From positions 1-25,079 of the forward strand of contig VSPW01000007.1 of the NCBI GenBank assembly GCA_009775535.1: DNA of 25,079 nt. The letters run 5' to 3'. Below the pieces are notes generated by a model, which did no database searches, had not been told where the DNA came from, and saw only the letters and a program-made list of their open reading frames with translations. The translations under genes and the position numbers were made by a program. Below are positions 1-7,038 of the stretch, piece by piece. The stretch comes from Muribaculaceae bacterium. GTDB lineage: Bacteria; Bacteroidota; Bacteroidia; Bacteroidales; Muribaculaceae. Position 1 is the stretch's first letter. Each line of letters opens with the position of its first letter.

Positions 1-121
1 CCGTTGTATTTTTACCCGCCCCGCCCCCCACCGCCCACCGGCACACCCGCCCTGCGCTGCGCATGGAGGGTATCCCTGTGCCATATCTGTGCCGTTCCGG
101 TAAAAAATCCAACGGAAAGGT

Positions 122-1357
122 ATGAAGGTAGTGCTTGTGAACCATAGCGACAGCCTCGGCGGAGCTTCCGTGGTGACTTACCGACTGATGGAAGCCCTCA
201 TCGCCCAGGGCGTGGATGCCAGGATGCTGGTGGTGAAGAAGTCCACCGGTTCGCCGTATGTGGCCGAGGCTGCGGGACGTTTTGCAGGCAGGATGGCGTT
301 CCTTGCCGAACATATGCGCATATTCATGCGTAACGGCTTCGACCGTTCGACATTGTTCAAGATATCTACGGCCACTGACGGCCTTCCGCTACACCGGCAT
401 CCGTGGGTGAGGGAGGCTGATGTGGTGGCGCTCAATTGGGTGAACCAGGGGATGCTGTCGCTCAAGGAGATAGGCCGTCTGGCCAGGATTAGGCCTGTGG
501 TGTGGACGATGCACGACATGTGGTGTGCCACAGGTGTGTGCCACCATGCCGGGACGTGTGACGGCTATCTGGACCGTTGCGGCCACTGCCCGTTGATAAA
601 GGGAGGCAGGGTGAAACGCGACTTGTCGCGTGTGACGTGGATGCGCAAGTCGGGGCTTTATTCGTCATCGGAAATACGTTTTGTTGCCGTGAGCAACTGG
701 CTGGCGGAGCGCTGCCGCCACAGTTCGCTGCTTTCGCATATGCCTGTCACTGTCATCCCTAACGCCTTTCCTGTGGAGGATTTTCCGCCTTCGGCACGGA
801 CTGCGGAGGGCGGACGCCGCCGTATCATAATGGGGGCGGCACGGCTTGACGACCCTATAAAGGGGCTTCCTTTTGCCGTGGAGGCCTTGAACATATTGGC
901 GGACAGTTGTCCTGGTCTGGCTGAAAGGGCGGAGGCCGTGTTTTTCGGCGCAGTACGCGATCCAGAGGCTTTTTCGGGGCTGCGTTTCCCGCACAGGCTC
1001 CTGGGAGGGCTTAGCGGACGCGATGAACTTGCCAGGGCATATGCCGGGGCTGATGTTGTGCTGTCGACATCTCTGTATGAGACCCTTCCGGGCACTGTGA
1101 TAGAGGGTATGGCAGCCGGGTGTGTCCCGGTGGCGACAAACCGTGGCGGACAGGGGGACATAATAGACCATCTGTCTACGGGCTACCTTGCGCAGGCCGG
1201 CAGTGCCAGGGATATAGCCGAGGGCTTGCGGTGGGCGCTGTGTTCTGCAACGGTGACGCCTGAGGAGCTGCATGGCCATGTGTCGGCGCGCTTCTCTGCG
1301 GAGTCCGTTGCGAGGAGATATATAGGATTGTTTAATGAAATGTTGAAAATACGATGA
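122..1357 (+). CDS. GT4-type glycosyltransferase
   Basis: A 411-residue retaining GT-B glycosyltransferase, probably adding a sugar from a nucleotide-sugar donor to a surface glycan or lipid-linked acceptor at the inner face of the membrane. The N-terminal acceptor domain opens with VNHSDSLGGASVV (residues 6-18). The C-terminal donor domain has GAARLDDPIKG and the family-4 signature around SLYETLPGTVIEGMAAGCVPVAT, where the E residues of the E-x7-E motif bind the donor. A Cys/His cluster lies in the N-terminal half (C135, C140, C146, C153, C156; H131, H141, H142, H155), seen in related Bacteroidetes GT4 enzymes and possibly metal-binding. An A/G-rich AAAGG directly precedes the ATG. The stop overlaps the next start by ATGA, so the next two genes are probably co-translated. 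The acceptor and sugar cannot be read from the sequence. Confidence 0.9.
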   Translation: MKVVLVNHSDSLGGASVVTYRLMEALIAQGVDARMLVVKKSTGSPYVAEAAGRFAGRMAFLAEHMRIFMRNGFDRSTLFKISTATDGLPLHRHPWVREADVVALNWVNQGMLSLKEIGRLARIRPVVWTMHDMWCATGVCHHAGTCDGYLDRCGHCPLIKGGRVKRDLSRVTWMRKSGLYSSSEIRFVAVSNWLAERCRHSSLLSHMPVTVIPNAFPVEDFPPSARTAEGGRRRIIMGAARLDDPIKGLPFAVEALNILADSCPGLAERAEAVFFGAVRDPEAFSGLRFPHRLLGGLSGRDELARAYAGADVVLSTSLYETLPGTVIEGMAAGCVPVATNRGGQGDIIDHLSTGYLAQAGSARDIAEGLRWALCSATVTPEELHGHVSARFSAESVARRYIGLFNEMLKIR

Positions 1358-1998
1358 TAAAGAACCTGCTGTTTGATCTTGGCGGCGTGATAATGGATAT
1401 CCGCCGGGAGAATTGTGTGAAGGCTTTCCAGGAGCTCGGAATGTCCGATATAGGGGAATTCCTGGGCGACTATGGCCAGAAAGGTGCGTTCAAACTGCTT
1501 GAGGAAGGCGCTCTGACACCGGATGAGTTCCGGGCAGAAATAATGAAAAGCTGTCCCGGGGGGACTGCCGGCAGCCAGATTGACGATGCCTTCAACCAGT
1601 TCCTTGTAGGGATACCCGCCTACCGCCTTGAGGCGCTTGCCGGACTGCGCAGGCGTTACGGTGTGTACCTGCTTTCCAATACAAATAAGATAATGTGGGA
1701 TTCCCGCATTGCCGAGGAGTTCCGGAAGATTCCGGGAAGGGAAATGGACAGCTATTTCGACGGCACTGTGACATCGTTTGAGGCGCGTGCGCTGAAACCG
1801 TCGGCTGAGATATTCGGCTATGCTGTCCGGAAATTGGGTATCGTTCCAGAGGAGACGCTTTTCCTTGATGATTCGCAGGAAAATATCAGGGCCGCCGTGG
1901 CTTTGGGCTTCCATGGGGCGGTGGTGCCGGCATCGGGTGATGTCGATGTCTTTGATGTGATAAACCGATATCTGTCTTCAGCCGGTGACGTGCGATGA
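1354..1998 (+). CDS. HAD-superfamily phosphatase (YihX-like)
   Basis: A 214-residue cytosolic HAD hydrolase. Motif I is FDLGGVI with nucleophile D8; the second Asp of the usual DxD is Gly (G10), as in the YihX glucose-1-phosphatase and epoxide-hydrolase-like branch (DLGNVI/DLGGVI). Motif II is LLSNTN (S108), the motif III lysine is K148 in ALKPS, and motif IV is LFLDDS (D172, D173). The cap is helical and inserted after motif I (subclass I). It is probably a sugar-phosphate or small phosphomonoester phosphatase. Since the next gene is RibF, a role in dephosphorylating a riboflavin precursor is conceivable, but this rests on position alone. It overlaps both neighbours by 4 bases (ATGA). Confidence 0.87.
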   Translation: MIKNLLFDLGGVIMDIRRENCVKAFQELGMSDIGEFLGDYGQKGAFKLLEEGALTPDEFRAEIMKSCPGGTAGSQIDDAFNQFLVGIPAYRLEALAGLRRRYGVYLLSNTNKIMWDSRIAEEFRKIPGREMDSYFDGTVTSFEARALKPSAEIFGYAVRKLGIVPEETLFLDDSQENIRAAVALGFHGAVVPASGDVDVFDVINRYLSSAGDVR

Positions 1999-2894
1999 GT
2001 AAGATAGCGGCCATAGGGATGTTTGACGGTGTGCATTCGGGCCACCGTACGCTCCTGGATTTCCTTGCTGTGGAGGGCCGCCGCCACGGGCTGGGGACTA
2101 TGGTGGTGACATTTGACGGGCATCCGCTGTCGCTGGTTGACCCCGGGCGTGCTCCGGGGCTGCTGATGGATGCCGGCAGACGGAGGCAGGCGTTGCTGGA
2201 TGCGGGTGTTGACGAGGTTGTCATGCTGCATTTCGATGACGGGATGCGGCGCATGGATGCCGCCGGTTTCATGTCGATGCTCCATGACAGGTATGGAGTC
2301 AGTTGCCTGGTGGTGGGCTATGACCACCGTTTCGGGCATGGCCGTGCTGAGGGCTTTGACGATTATGTGCGCATAGGCCGTGTGCTGGGCATGGATGTGC
2401 TACGCGCGCCTGAACAGGAAGGGGTAAGCTCTTCGGCCATAAGGGCTGCGCTCTGTGGCGGCGACATAGCCGGCGCAAATGCTATGCTTGGCTACAGGTA
2501 TGAGATATCGGGTAGGGTGGGCCACGGGCGGCAGCTCGGGCGGACAATCGGTTTCCCTACGGCCAACCTTTGTGCTGAAGCCGGACGGCTTGTCCCGAAG
2601 CGGGGAGTATATGCGGCAGAAGTGATGGTGGATGGCGACGGGGTGTGGCGCATGGCGATGCTCAATATCGGCCACCGCCCTACGGTGGAGGGTTCGGACT
2701 GCGCGCCTGTGTCGGTGGAGGTGCATATAATCGGTTTCTGCCGGGATATCTACGGCCACAGGATAGCGGTGCGTTTCATCGGCAGGCTCAGGGACGAGAT
2801 GCGTTTCGGCTCGGTGGAGGCCTTGCGTCAGCAGCTTGAGGAGGACCGCAGGTGTGTGCAAGATAATTTTCGCAGTTCGGTAAATTTTGTTTAA
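1995..2894 (+). CDS. ribF: Bifunctional riboflavin kinase / FAD synthetase
   Basis: A 299-residue cytosolic enzyme that phosphorylates riboflavin to FMN and then adenylylates FMN to FAD. The N-terminal FAD-synthetase (nucleotidyltransferase) half shows FDGVHSGH (residues 10-17), VVGYDHRFGHGR (107-118) and SSSAIR (145-150, the family's SSTxIR). The C-terminal riboflavin-kinase half shows GRTIGFPTAN (182-191), RGVYA (203-207), NIGHRPT (224-230) and RLRDEMRF (264-271). Length and domain order match the family. It is the last gene of the GT4-HAD-ribF unit. Its stop codon overlaps the -7 box of the nadB promoter, so transcription may pass from ribF into nadB as well as restart there. Confidence 0.97.
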   Translation: MSKIAAIGMFDGVHSGHRTLLDFLAVEGRRHGLGTMVVTFDGHPLSLVDPGRAPGLLMDAGRRRQALLDAGVDEVVMLHFDDGMRRMDAAGFMSMLHDRYGVSCLVVGYDHRFGHGRAEGFDDYVRIGRVLGMDVLRAPEQEGVSSSAIRAALCGGDIAGANAMLGYRYEISGRVGHGRQLGRTIGFPTANLCAEAGRLVPKRGVYAAEVMVDGDGVWRMAMLNIGHRPTVEGSDCAPVSVEVHIIGFCRDIYGHRIAVRFIGRLRDEMRFGSVEALRQQLEEDRRCVQDNFRSSVNFV

Positions 2895-2899
2895 TTTTG
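2868..2899 (+). promoter_or_regulatory. Candidate nadB promoter
   Basis: TAATTTTG at 2892-2899 matches the Bacteroidetes -7 consensus TAnnTTTG. A near-match to the -33 TTTG box (TTTC, 2868-2871) lies 20 bases upstream. The box overlaps the ribF stop codon. The expected start point is near 2905, giving nadB a leader of roughly 40 bases. Confidence 0.6.
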
Positions 2900-2943
2900 C
2901 CTGCGGTTAACTTGACCGTATAAATAACGCACTAACTCATGCC

Positions 2944-4527
2944 ATGACAAAAGAATACGATTATCTGGTTATCGGTTCGGGCATAGCCGGAATGAGCTTT
3001 GCCCTGAAGGTTGCAGGGACAGGACGTGTTGCCCTCGTGTGCAAGACAACGCTGGATGAGGCCAATACGGCCCTTGCCCAAGGCGGAGTGGCCTCGGTGA
3101 CTAACCTGGAGGTGGACGATTTTGACAAGCATATCCATGACACTATGGTGGCCGGTGACTGGCTGAGCGATCCTGTTGCCGTGGAGAAGGTGGTGAAGGG
3201 TGCTCCCGGCCAGATACGGCAGCTTATAGAATGGGGTGTCGATTTCGACAAGAGCCCTGACGGCAGTTTCGACCTGCACCGTGAGGGCGGGCACAGCGAG
3301 TTCAGGATATTGCACCATGCCGACAATACTGGTTTTGAGATACAGGAAAGCCTCATAGAGGCTGTACGCCGCAACCCTCAGATAGATGTGTATGAGAACC
3401 ATTTTGCCATTGAGATCATCACGCAGCACCATCTGGGGCGTATTGTCACCCGCCGTACACCGGACATTGACTGCTATGGCGCCTATGTGCTGAATCCGGA
3501 GACGGGCAAGGTGGATACCTTCCTGTCGAAGGTTACGCTGATGGCTACAGGCGGGGTCGGGGCTGTGTACCAGACAACGACAAATCCGTTGGTGGCCACT
3601 GGCGACGGCATCGCCATGGTGTACCGTGCCAAGGGGACTGTTAAGGACATGGAGTTCATACAGTTCCATCCTACGGCGCTGTTCCATCCCGGAGACCGCC
3701 CTTCGTTCCTCATTACCGAGGCGATGCGCGGATATGGGGCCGTGCTCCGCAACCTGCGCGGTGAGGAGTTCATGCATAAGTATGACCCGCGCCTGTCGCT
3801 CGCTCCGCGTGACATAGTGGCAAGGGCCATCGACAGTGAGATGAAGCTGTATGGCGATGACCATGTGTATCTTGACGTCACGCATAAAGATCCGGAGGAG
3901 ACCCGCCGCCATTTCCCGAACATATACCGCAAGTGCCTGTCGCTGGGGATTGACATAACCAAGGACTATATACCTGTGGCGCCTGCCGCGCATTACCTGT
4001 GTGGTGGCATAGCAGTTGACGGCAACGGAGAGTCGTCGATAAAGCATCTTTATGCCGTGGGCGAATGTTCGTGCACGGGGCTTCACGGCGGCAACCGTCT
4101 TGCGTCTAATTCGCTTATAGAGGCTGTTGTGTATGCCGATGCTGCTGCTGTGCATGCCCGCGCGGCTATAGGCCACATATCGTTGCGGCATGATGTGCCG
4201 CAGTGGAACGATGACGGCACGCGCCATCCTGAGGAGATGGTGCTCATTACCCAGAGCATCCGTGAGGTAGGCCAGATAATGGGCACGTATGTGGGCATAG
4301 TGCGTAGCGACCTGCGGCTTGACCGTGCCTGGAATAGGCTCGACATCCTCTACGAGGAGACGGAAAGGCTGTTCAAGTGTTCCAAGGCTTCGCGTGAGAT
4401 ATGTGAGCTCCGCAATATAATAAACGTTGGATACCTTATAATGAGGCAGGCGAAGGAGCGGCATGAGTCGCGAGGGCTTCATTATACGCTTGACTATCCG
4501 CCTGTGCCGCATGGCGGCGACAAATGA
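2944..4527 (+). CDS. nadB: L-aspartate oxidase
   Basis: A 527-residue FAD enzyme that oxidises L-aspartate to iminoaspartate, the first step of de novo NAD synthesis; NadA then uses the product with dihydroxyacetone phosphate. The N-terminal Rossmann motif GSGIAG (residues 11-16) binds FAD. Family signatures follow: NTALAQGGVASV (41-52), HREGGHS (112-118), FIQFHPTAL (238-246), LCGGIAVD, and GLHGGNRLASNSLIEAVVYA (379-398). The C-terminal helical domain, as in the succinate-dehydrogenase/fumarate-reductase flavoprotein group, is complete. The HREGGHS and LHGGNRLA motifs favour NadB over fumarate reductase. nadA and nadC are not in the window. The gene has its own promoter and a weak downstream hairpin. 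Confidence 0.97.
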   Translation: MTKEYDYLVIGSGIAGMSFALKVAGTGRVALVCKTTLDEANTALAQGGVASVTNLEVDDFDKHIHDTMVAGDWLSDPVAVEKVVKGAPGQIRQLIEWGVDFDKSPDGSFDLHREGGHSEFRILHHADNTGFEIQESLIEAVRRNPQIDVYENHFAIEIITQHHLGRIVTRRTPDIDCYGAYVLNPETGKVDTFLSKVTLMATGGVGAVYQTTTNPLVATGDGIAMVYRAKGTVKDMEFIQFHPTALFHPGDRPSFLITEAMRGYGAVLRNLRGEEFMHKYDPRLSLAPRDIVARAIDSEMKLYGDDHVYLDVTHKDPEETRRHFPNIYRKCLSLGIDITKDYIPVAPAAHYLCGGIAVDGNGESSIKHLYAVGECSCTGLHGGNRLASNSLIEAVVYADAAAVHARAAIGHISLRHDVPQWNDDGTRHPEEMVLITQSIREVGQIMGTYVGIVRSDLRLDRAWNRLDILYEETERLFKCSKASREICELRNIINVGYLIMRQAKERHESRGLHYTLDYPPVPHGGDK

Positions 4528-4535
4528 ATTGGCTG

Positions 4536-4562
4536 GAGGCGGGCATGATATAGCCTGCCTTT
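4536..4562 (+). terminator. Weak terminator-like hairpin after nadB
   Basis: AGGCGGGC (4537-4544) pairs with GCCTGCCT (4553-4560) around an 8-base loop, with one G-T pair. The downstream tract TTTGCTTT is interrupted, so termination may be partial. Confidence 0.5.
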
Positions 4563-4572
4563 GCTTTGCGGG

Positions 4573-4604
4573 TTTGCAATTTCGCCCGGATATTGTTAAA
4601 TTTG
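4573..4604 (+). promoter_or_regulatory. Promoter of the flippase-like gene
   Basis: TTTG at 4573-4576 and TAAATTTG at 4597-4604 are separated by 20 bases, an exact fit to the Bacteroidetes -33/-7 promoter. It lies between the nadB hairpin and the start codon at 4624, so the leader would be about 15 bases. This is the best promoter match in the window. Confidence 0.8.
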
Positions 4605-4623
4605 CGGTGTATATGTAAGATAT

Positions 4624-5688
4624 ATGGAAACCGGTAATGCATCTACCCCTCAACAGTGTAGGCACAGGTGGCTAGGTTGGCTGCTTAAGTATGCCATCCC
4701 CGTGGTGATAAGCTTCGGGCTTTGCTGGCTTCTGTTCACTGGTGTCGATTTCGGTGATATGGTCGGTATAATACGGGGGGAGTGCAATTTCTGGTGGATT
4801 GCCCTGGCGCTTTCCATAAGTGTGCTTTCCCATATTCTGCGGGCGGTGCGTTGGGGCATGCAGTTGCGCGCACTGGGCATTGATACTCCCATGTTTCCGT
4901 TGGTTCTCAGTATATTCGGCACTTATTCGGTCAACCTTGTATTTCCGCGTCTCGGTGAGGTGTGGCGTACGGGCTATATCGCCCACCGACAGGGGGCGCA
5001 GTTTGCCACGGTGTTTGGGTCGATGGTGGCCGACCGCCTTGCCGATATGTTCACGGCACTGGTGATAACGGTGTTTACATTTATATTGGCAGCAGGTGCT
5101 TTCACGCAGTATGTGGCAGGCAATGCTGCCACATATGCCCATATTGCCGGGTATGTGTCGTCGCCTTTGCTGTGGATTGCTTTGGCCGCCTGTGTGGTGC
5201 TGGTGTGGTGGTTTTTTGCCCATAAGACATCCAATCCTGCAATGCTTAAGGCAAAGGCTGCCGTGCGTGAGCTGTGGGCCGGTTTCGCTGCTATATTCAC
5301 CATGCCCGGCAAGGGGCTGTGGCTGTTGCTCACCGTGGGCATATGGGGCTGCTATTTTGTGCAGATGCTTGTAGTGTTCCAGGCGTTTGGCTTTACGGCC
5401 GAGGTGGCCTCGCATGACGGTGTGACGGCTGTGCTTGTCACTTTTGTGCTTTCTAGCATAGCCATGGGTGTGCCGTCGAACGGAGGCATAGGCCCGTGGC
5501 AGTGGGCGGTGATCTTTGCCCTTGGCATATATGGGGTGGACCGTGTGCATGCCGGAGCGTTCGCCAATGTGGTGCTGGGTACGCAGACCCTGCTGCTAAT
5601 TTTCCTTGGAATCTTCACTTTTGCCTCCATCGCGCTCATGCGCCGCAAGGCAAGGTCAACACAGAATATAAATAACCTGAAGAAATGA
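4624..5688 (+). CDS. Flippase-like LPG_synthase_TM family membrane protein
   Basis: A 354-residue polytopic inner-membrane protein with about eight hydrophobic segments, the first near residues 22-40. It belongs to the lysylphosphatidylglycerol-synthase transmembrane family (UPF0104/AglD-like). Family landmarks are NLVFPRLGEVWR (104-115), VADRLAD (136-142) and a Gly-rich PSNGGIGPWQW segment in the C-terminal half. It lacks the cytosolic aminoacyl-transferase domain of MprF, so it resembles the stand-alone membrane part, thought to move or bind lipid-linked substrates; the actual substrate is unknown. It has its own promoter and overlaps the next gene by ATGA, implying translational coupling with the saccharopine-dehydrogenase-family enzyme. 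Confidence 0.88.
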   Translation: METGNASTPQQCRHRWLGWLLKYAIPVVISFGLCWLLFTGVDFGDMVGIIRGECNFWWIALALSISVLSHILRAVRWGMQLRALGIDTPMFPLVLSIFGTYSVNLVFPRLGEVWRTGYIAHRQGAQFATVFGSMVADRLADMFTALVITVFTFILAAGAFTQYVAGNAATYAHIAGYVSSPLLWIALAACVVLVWWFFAHKTSNPAMLKAKAAVRELWAGFAAIFTMPGKGLWLLLTVGIWGCYFVQMLVVFQAFGFTAEVASHDGVTAVLVTFVLSSIAMGVPSNGGIGPWQWAVIFALGIYGVDRVHAGAFANVVLGTQTLLLIFLGIFTFASIALMRRKARSTQNINNLKK

Positions 5689-6896
5689 ATAAAGTAATCA
5701 TCATCGGAGCTGGCGGCGTTGGTACTGTCGTGGCTCATAAGTGTGCCCAGAACCCTGACGTCTTCCACGAGATTGTCATAGCTTCGCGTACACGTTCTAA
5801 GTGCGATGCCGTGGCTAAGGCCATCGGCAAGCCCAATGTGTCAACAGACACTGTCGATGCCGACAGTGTGGAGCAGCTCGTTGAGCTTTTCCGCCGCCAT
5901 AAGCCTGACCTTGTCATCAATGTGGCCCTCCCTTACCAGGACCTGACCATAATGGATGCCTGTCTTGAATGTGGGGTAAACTATCTTGACACGGCAAACT
6001 ATGAGCCGCGTGACGAGGCTCATTTTGAATATTCCTGGCAGTGGGCATACCGTGAACGTTTCGAGAAGGCCGGGTTGACGGCGATATTGGGCTGCGGTTT
6101 TGACCCGGGTGTATCGGGCGTGTTCACTGCGTATGCTGCAAAACATTTCTTCTCGGAGATGGAGTACCTGGATATCGTGGACTGCAATGCGGGTGACCAT
6201 GGCAAGGCTTTCGCCACTAATTTCAATCCGGAGATAAATATCCGTGAGATCACACAGAACGGCCGTTACTACAAGGATGGTGAATGGGTCACCACCAAGC
6301 CGCTGGAGTTCCATGCTCCGCTGACCTACCCAAATATAGGCGCGCGCGATTCGTACCTGCTTTACCATGAGGAGCTTGAAAGCCTTGTCCAGAACTTCCC
6401 TACCATACGGCGGGCACGTTTCTGGATGACTTTCGGACAGGAGTACCTGACGCATCTGCGTGTGATCCAGAATATAGGCATGGCGCGTATTGATGAGGTG
6501 GAATACAATGGTGTGAAGATAATCCCGCTCCAGTTCCTCAAGGCAGTGCTGCCTAACCCGCAGGATCTCGGGGAGAACTATCATGGCGAGACTTCTATCG
6601 GCTGCCGTATTTCCGGCAAGGGTAAGGACGGCAAGGACCTTACATATTATATATATAATAATTGCAGCCATGAGTCGTCATATCGCGAGACTGGCATGCA
6701 GGCTGTAAGCTATACCACCGGCGTACCGGCGATGATAGGCGCGATGATGTTCCTCACCGGCAAGTGGAATATGCCTGGTGTCCACAATGTGGAGGAGTTT
6801 GATCCGGACCCGTTCATGGAGCAGCTACCGTTGCAGGGGCTTCCATGGCATGAGGTGATCGGTGGCGACCTGGAGGTCGACAAGATTGACAACTGA
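5685..6896 (+). CDS. Saccharopine-dehydrogenase family enzyme, probably carboxy(nor)spermidine synthase
   Basis: A 403-residue cytosolic NAD(P)H-dependent enzyme. The N terminus is a Rossmann fold with GAGGVG (residues 8-13), followed by IASRTRSKC, where the basic residues suit NADPH. The length and the segments GCGFDPGVSG and ETGMQAVSYTTGVPAMIGAM fit the carboxynorspermidine/carboxyspermidine dehydrogenase branch, which condenses aspartate semialdehyde with a diamine in the Bacteroidetes route to spermidine; a decarboxylase (NspC type) would finish it but is not here. The alternative, lysine-forming saccharopine dehydrogenase, is less likely because Bacteroidales make lysine by the diaminopimelate route. 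It is coupled to the preceding membrane-protein gene and followed by a strong terminator. Confidence 0.83.
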   Translation: MNKVIIIGAGGVGTVVAHKCAQNPDVFHEIVIASRTRSKCDAVAKAIGKPNVSTDTVDADSVEQLVELFRRHKPDLVINVALPYQDLTIMDACLECGVNYLDTANYEPRDEAHFEYSWQWAYRERFEKAGLTAILGCGFDPGVSGVFTAYAAKHFFSEMEYLDIVDCNAGDHGKAFATNFNPEINIREITQNGRYYKDGEWVTTKPLEFHAPLTYPNIGARDSYLLYHEELESLVQNFPTIRRARFWMTFGQEYLTHLRVIQNIGMARIDEVEYNGVKIIPLQFLKAVLPNPQDLGENYHGETSIGCRISGKGKDGKDLTYYIYNNCSHESSYRETGMQAVSYTTGVPAMIGAMMFLTGKWNMPGVHNVEEFDPDPFMEQLPLQGLPWHEVIGGDLEVDKIDN

Positions 6897-6920
6897 TACA
6901 AATAGTGTCAAGCATATTTG

Positions 6921-6949
6921 AAAGGGGCGGCTACGGCTGCCCTTTTTTT
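6921..6949 (+). terminator. Rho-independent terminator of the 4624-6896 operon
   Basis: GGGCGGC (6925-6931) pairs with GCTGCCC (6936-6942) around a TACG tetraloop closed by C-G, a stable UNCG-type loop. The stem extends outward through AAAG/TTTT and ends in seven T's. Confidence 0.93.
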
Positions 6950-6966
6950 GTGTAGGTCCATGTACG

Positions 6967-7006
6967 TAAAAAAAAGGTGTTGCGCCAAAATCACGGCGCA
7001 ACACCT
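6967..7006 (-). terminator. Terminator of the susCD operon
   Basis: A perfect 12-bp stem (AGGTGTTGCGCC 6975-6986 with its complement 6995-7006) has an 8-base loop. On the minus strand it is followed by a run of eight or more T's (the A-run at 6968-6975). It lies 33 bases past the susD stop and faces the plus-strand terminator just upstream, so the two convergent operons are insulated. Confidence 0.92.
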
Positions 7007-7038
7007 TCACGTTTTTTCAATATAATATTGGAATAGGT

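Noticed and set aside
1354..1998. Missing second Asp in HAD motif I as a sign of an inactive enzyme
   Set aside because: DLGGV/DLGNV is normal in the YihX-like branch, and the other catalytic residues are present.
2932..4665. 577-codon open frame antisense to nadB, longer than nadB itself
   Set aside because: It has no recognisable domain and no promoter or start context, and it lies opposite a complete NadB with all family motifs. It is a by-product of codon use on the coding strand.
4672..5550. 292-codon minus-strand frame opposite the flippase-like gene
   Set aside because: The His/Arg/Gln-rich translation has no domain, while the plus strand codes a coherent membrane protein with a perfect promoter.
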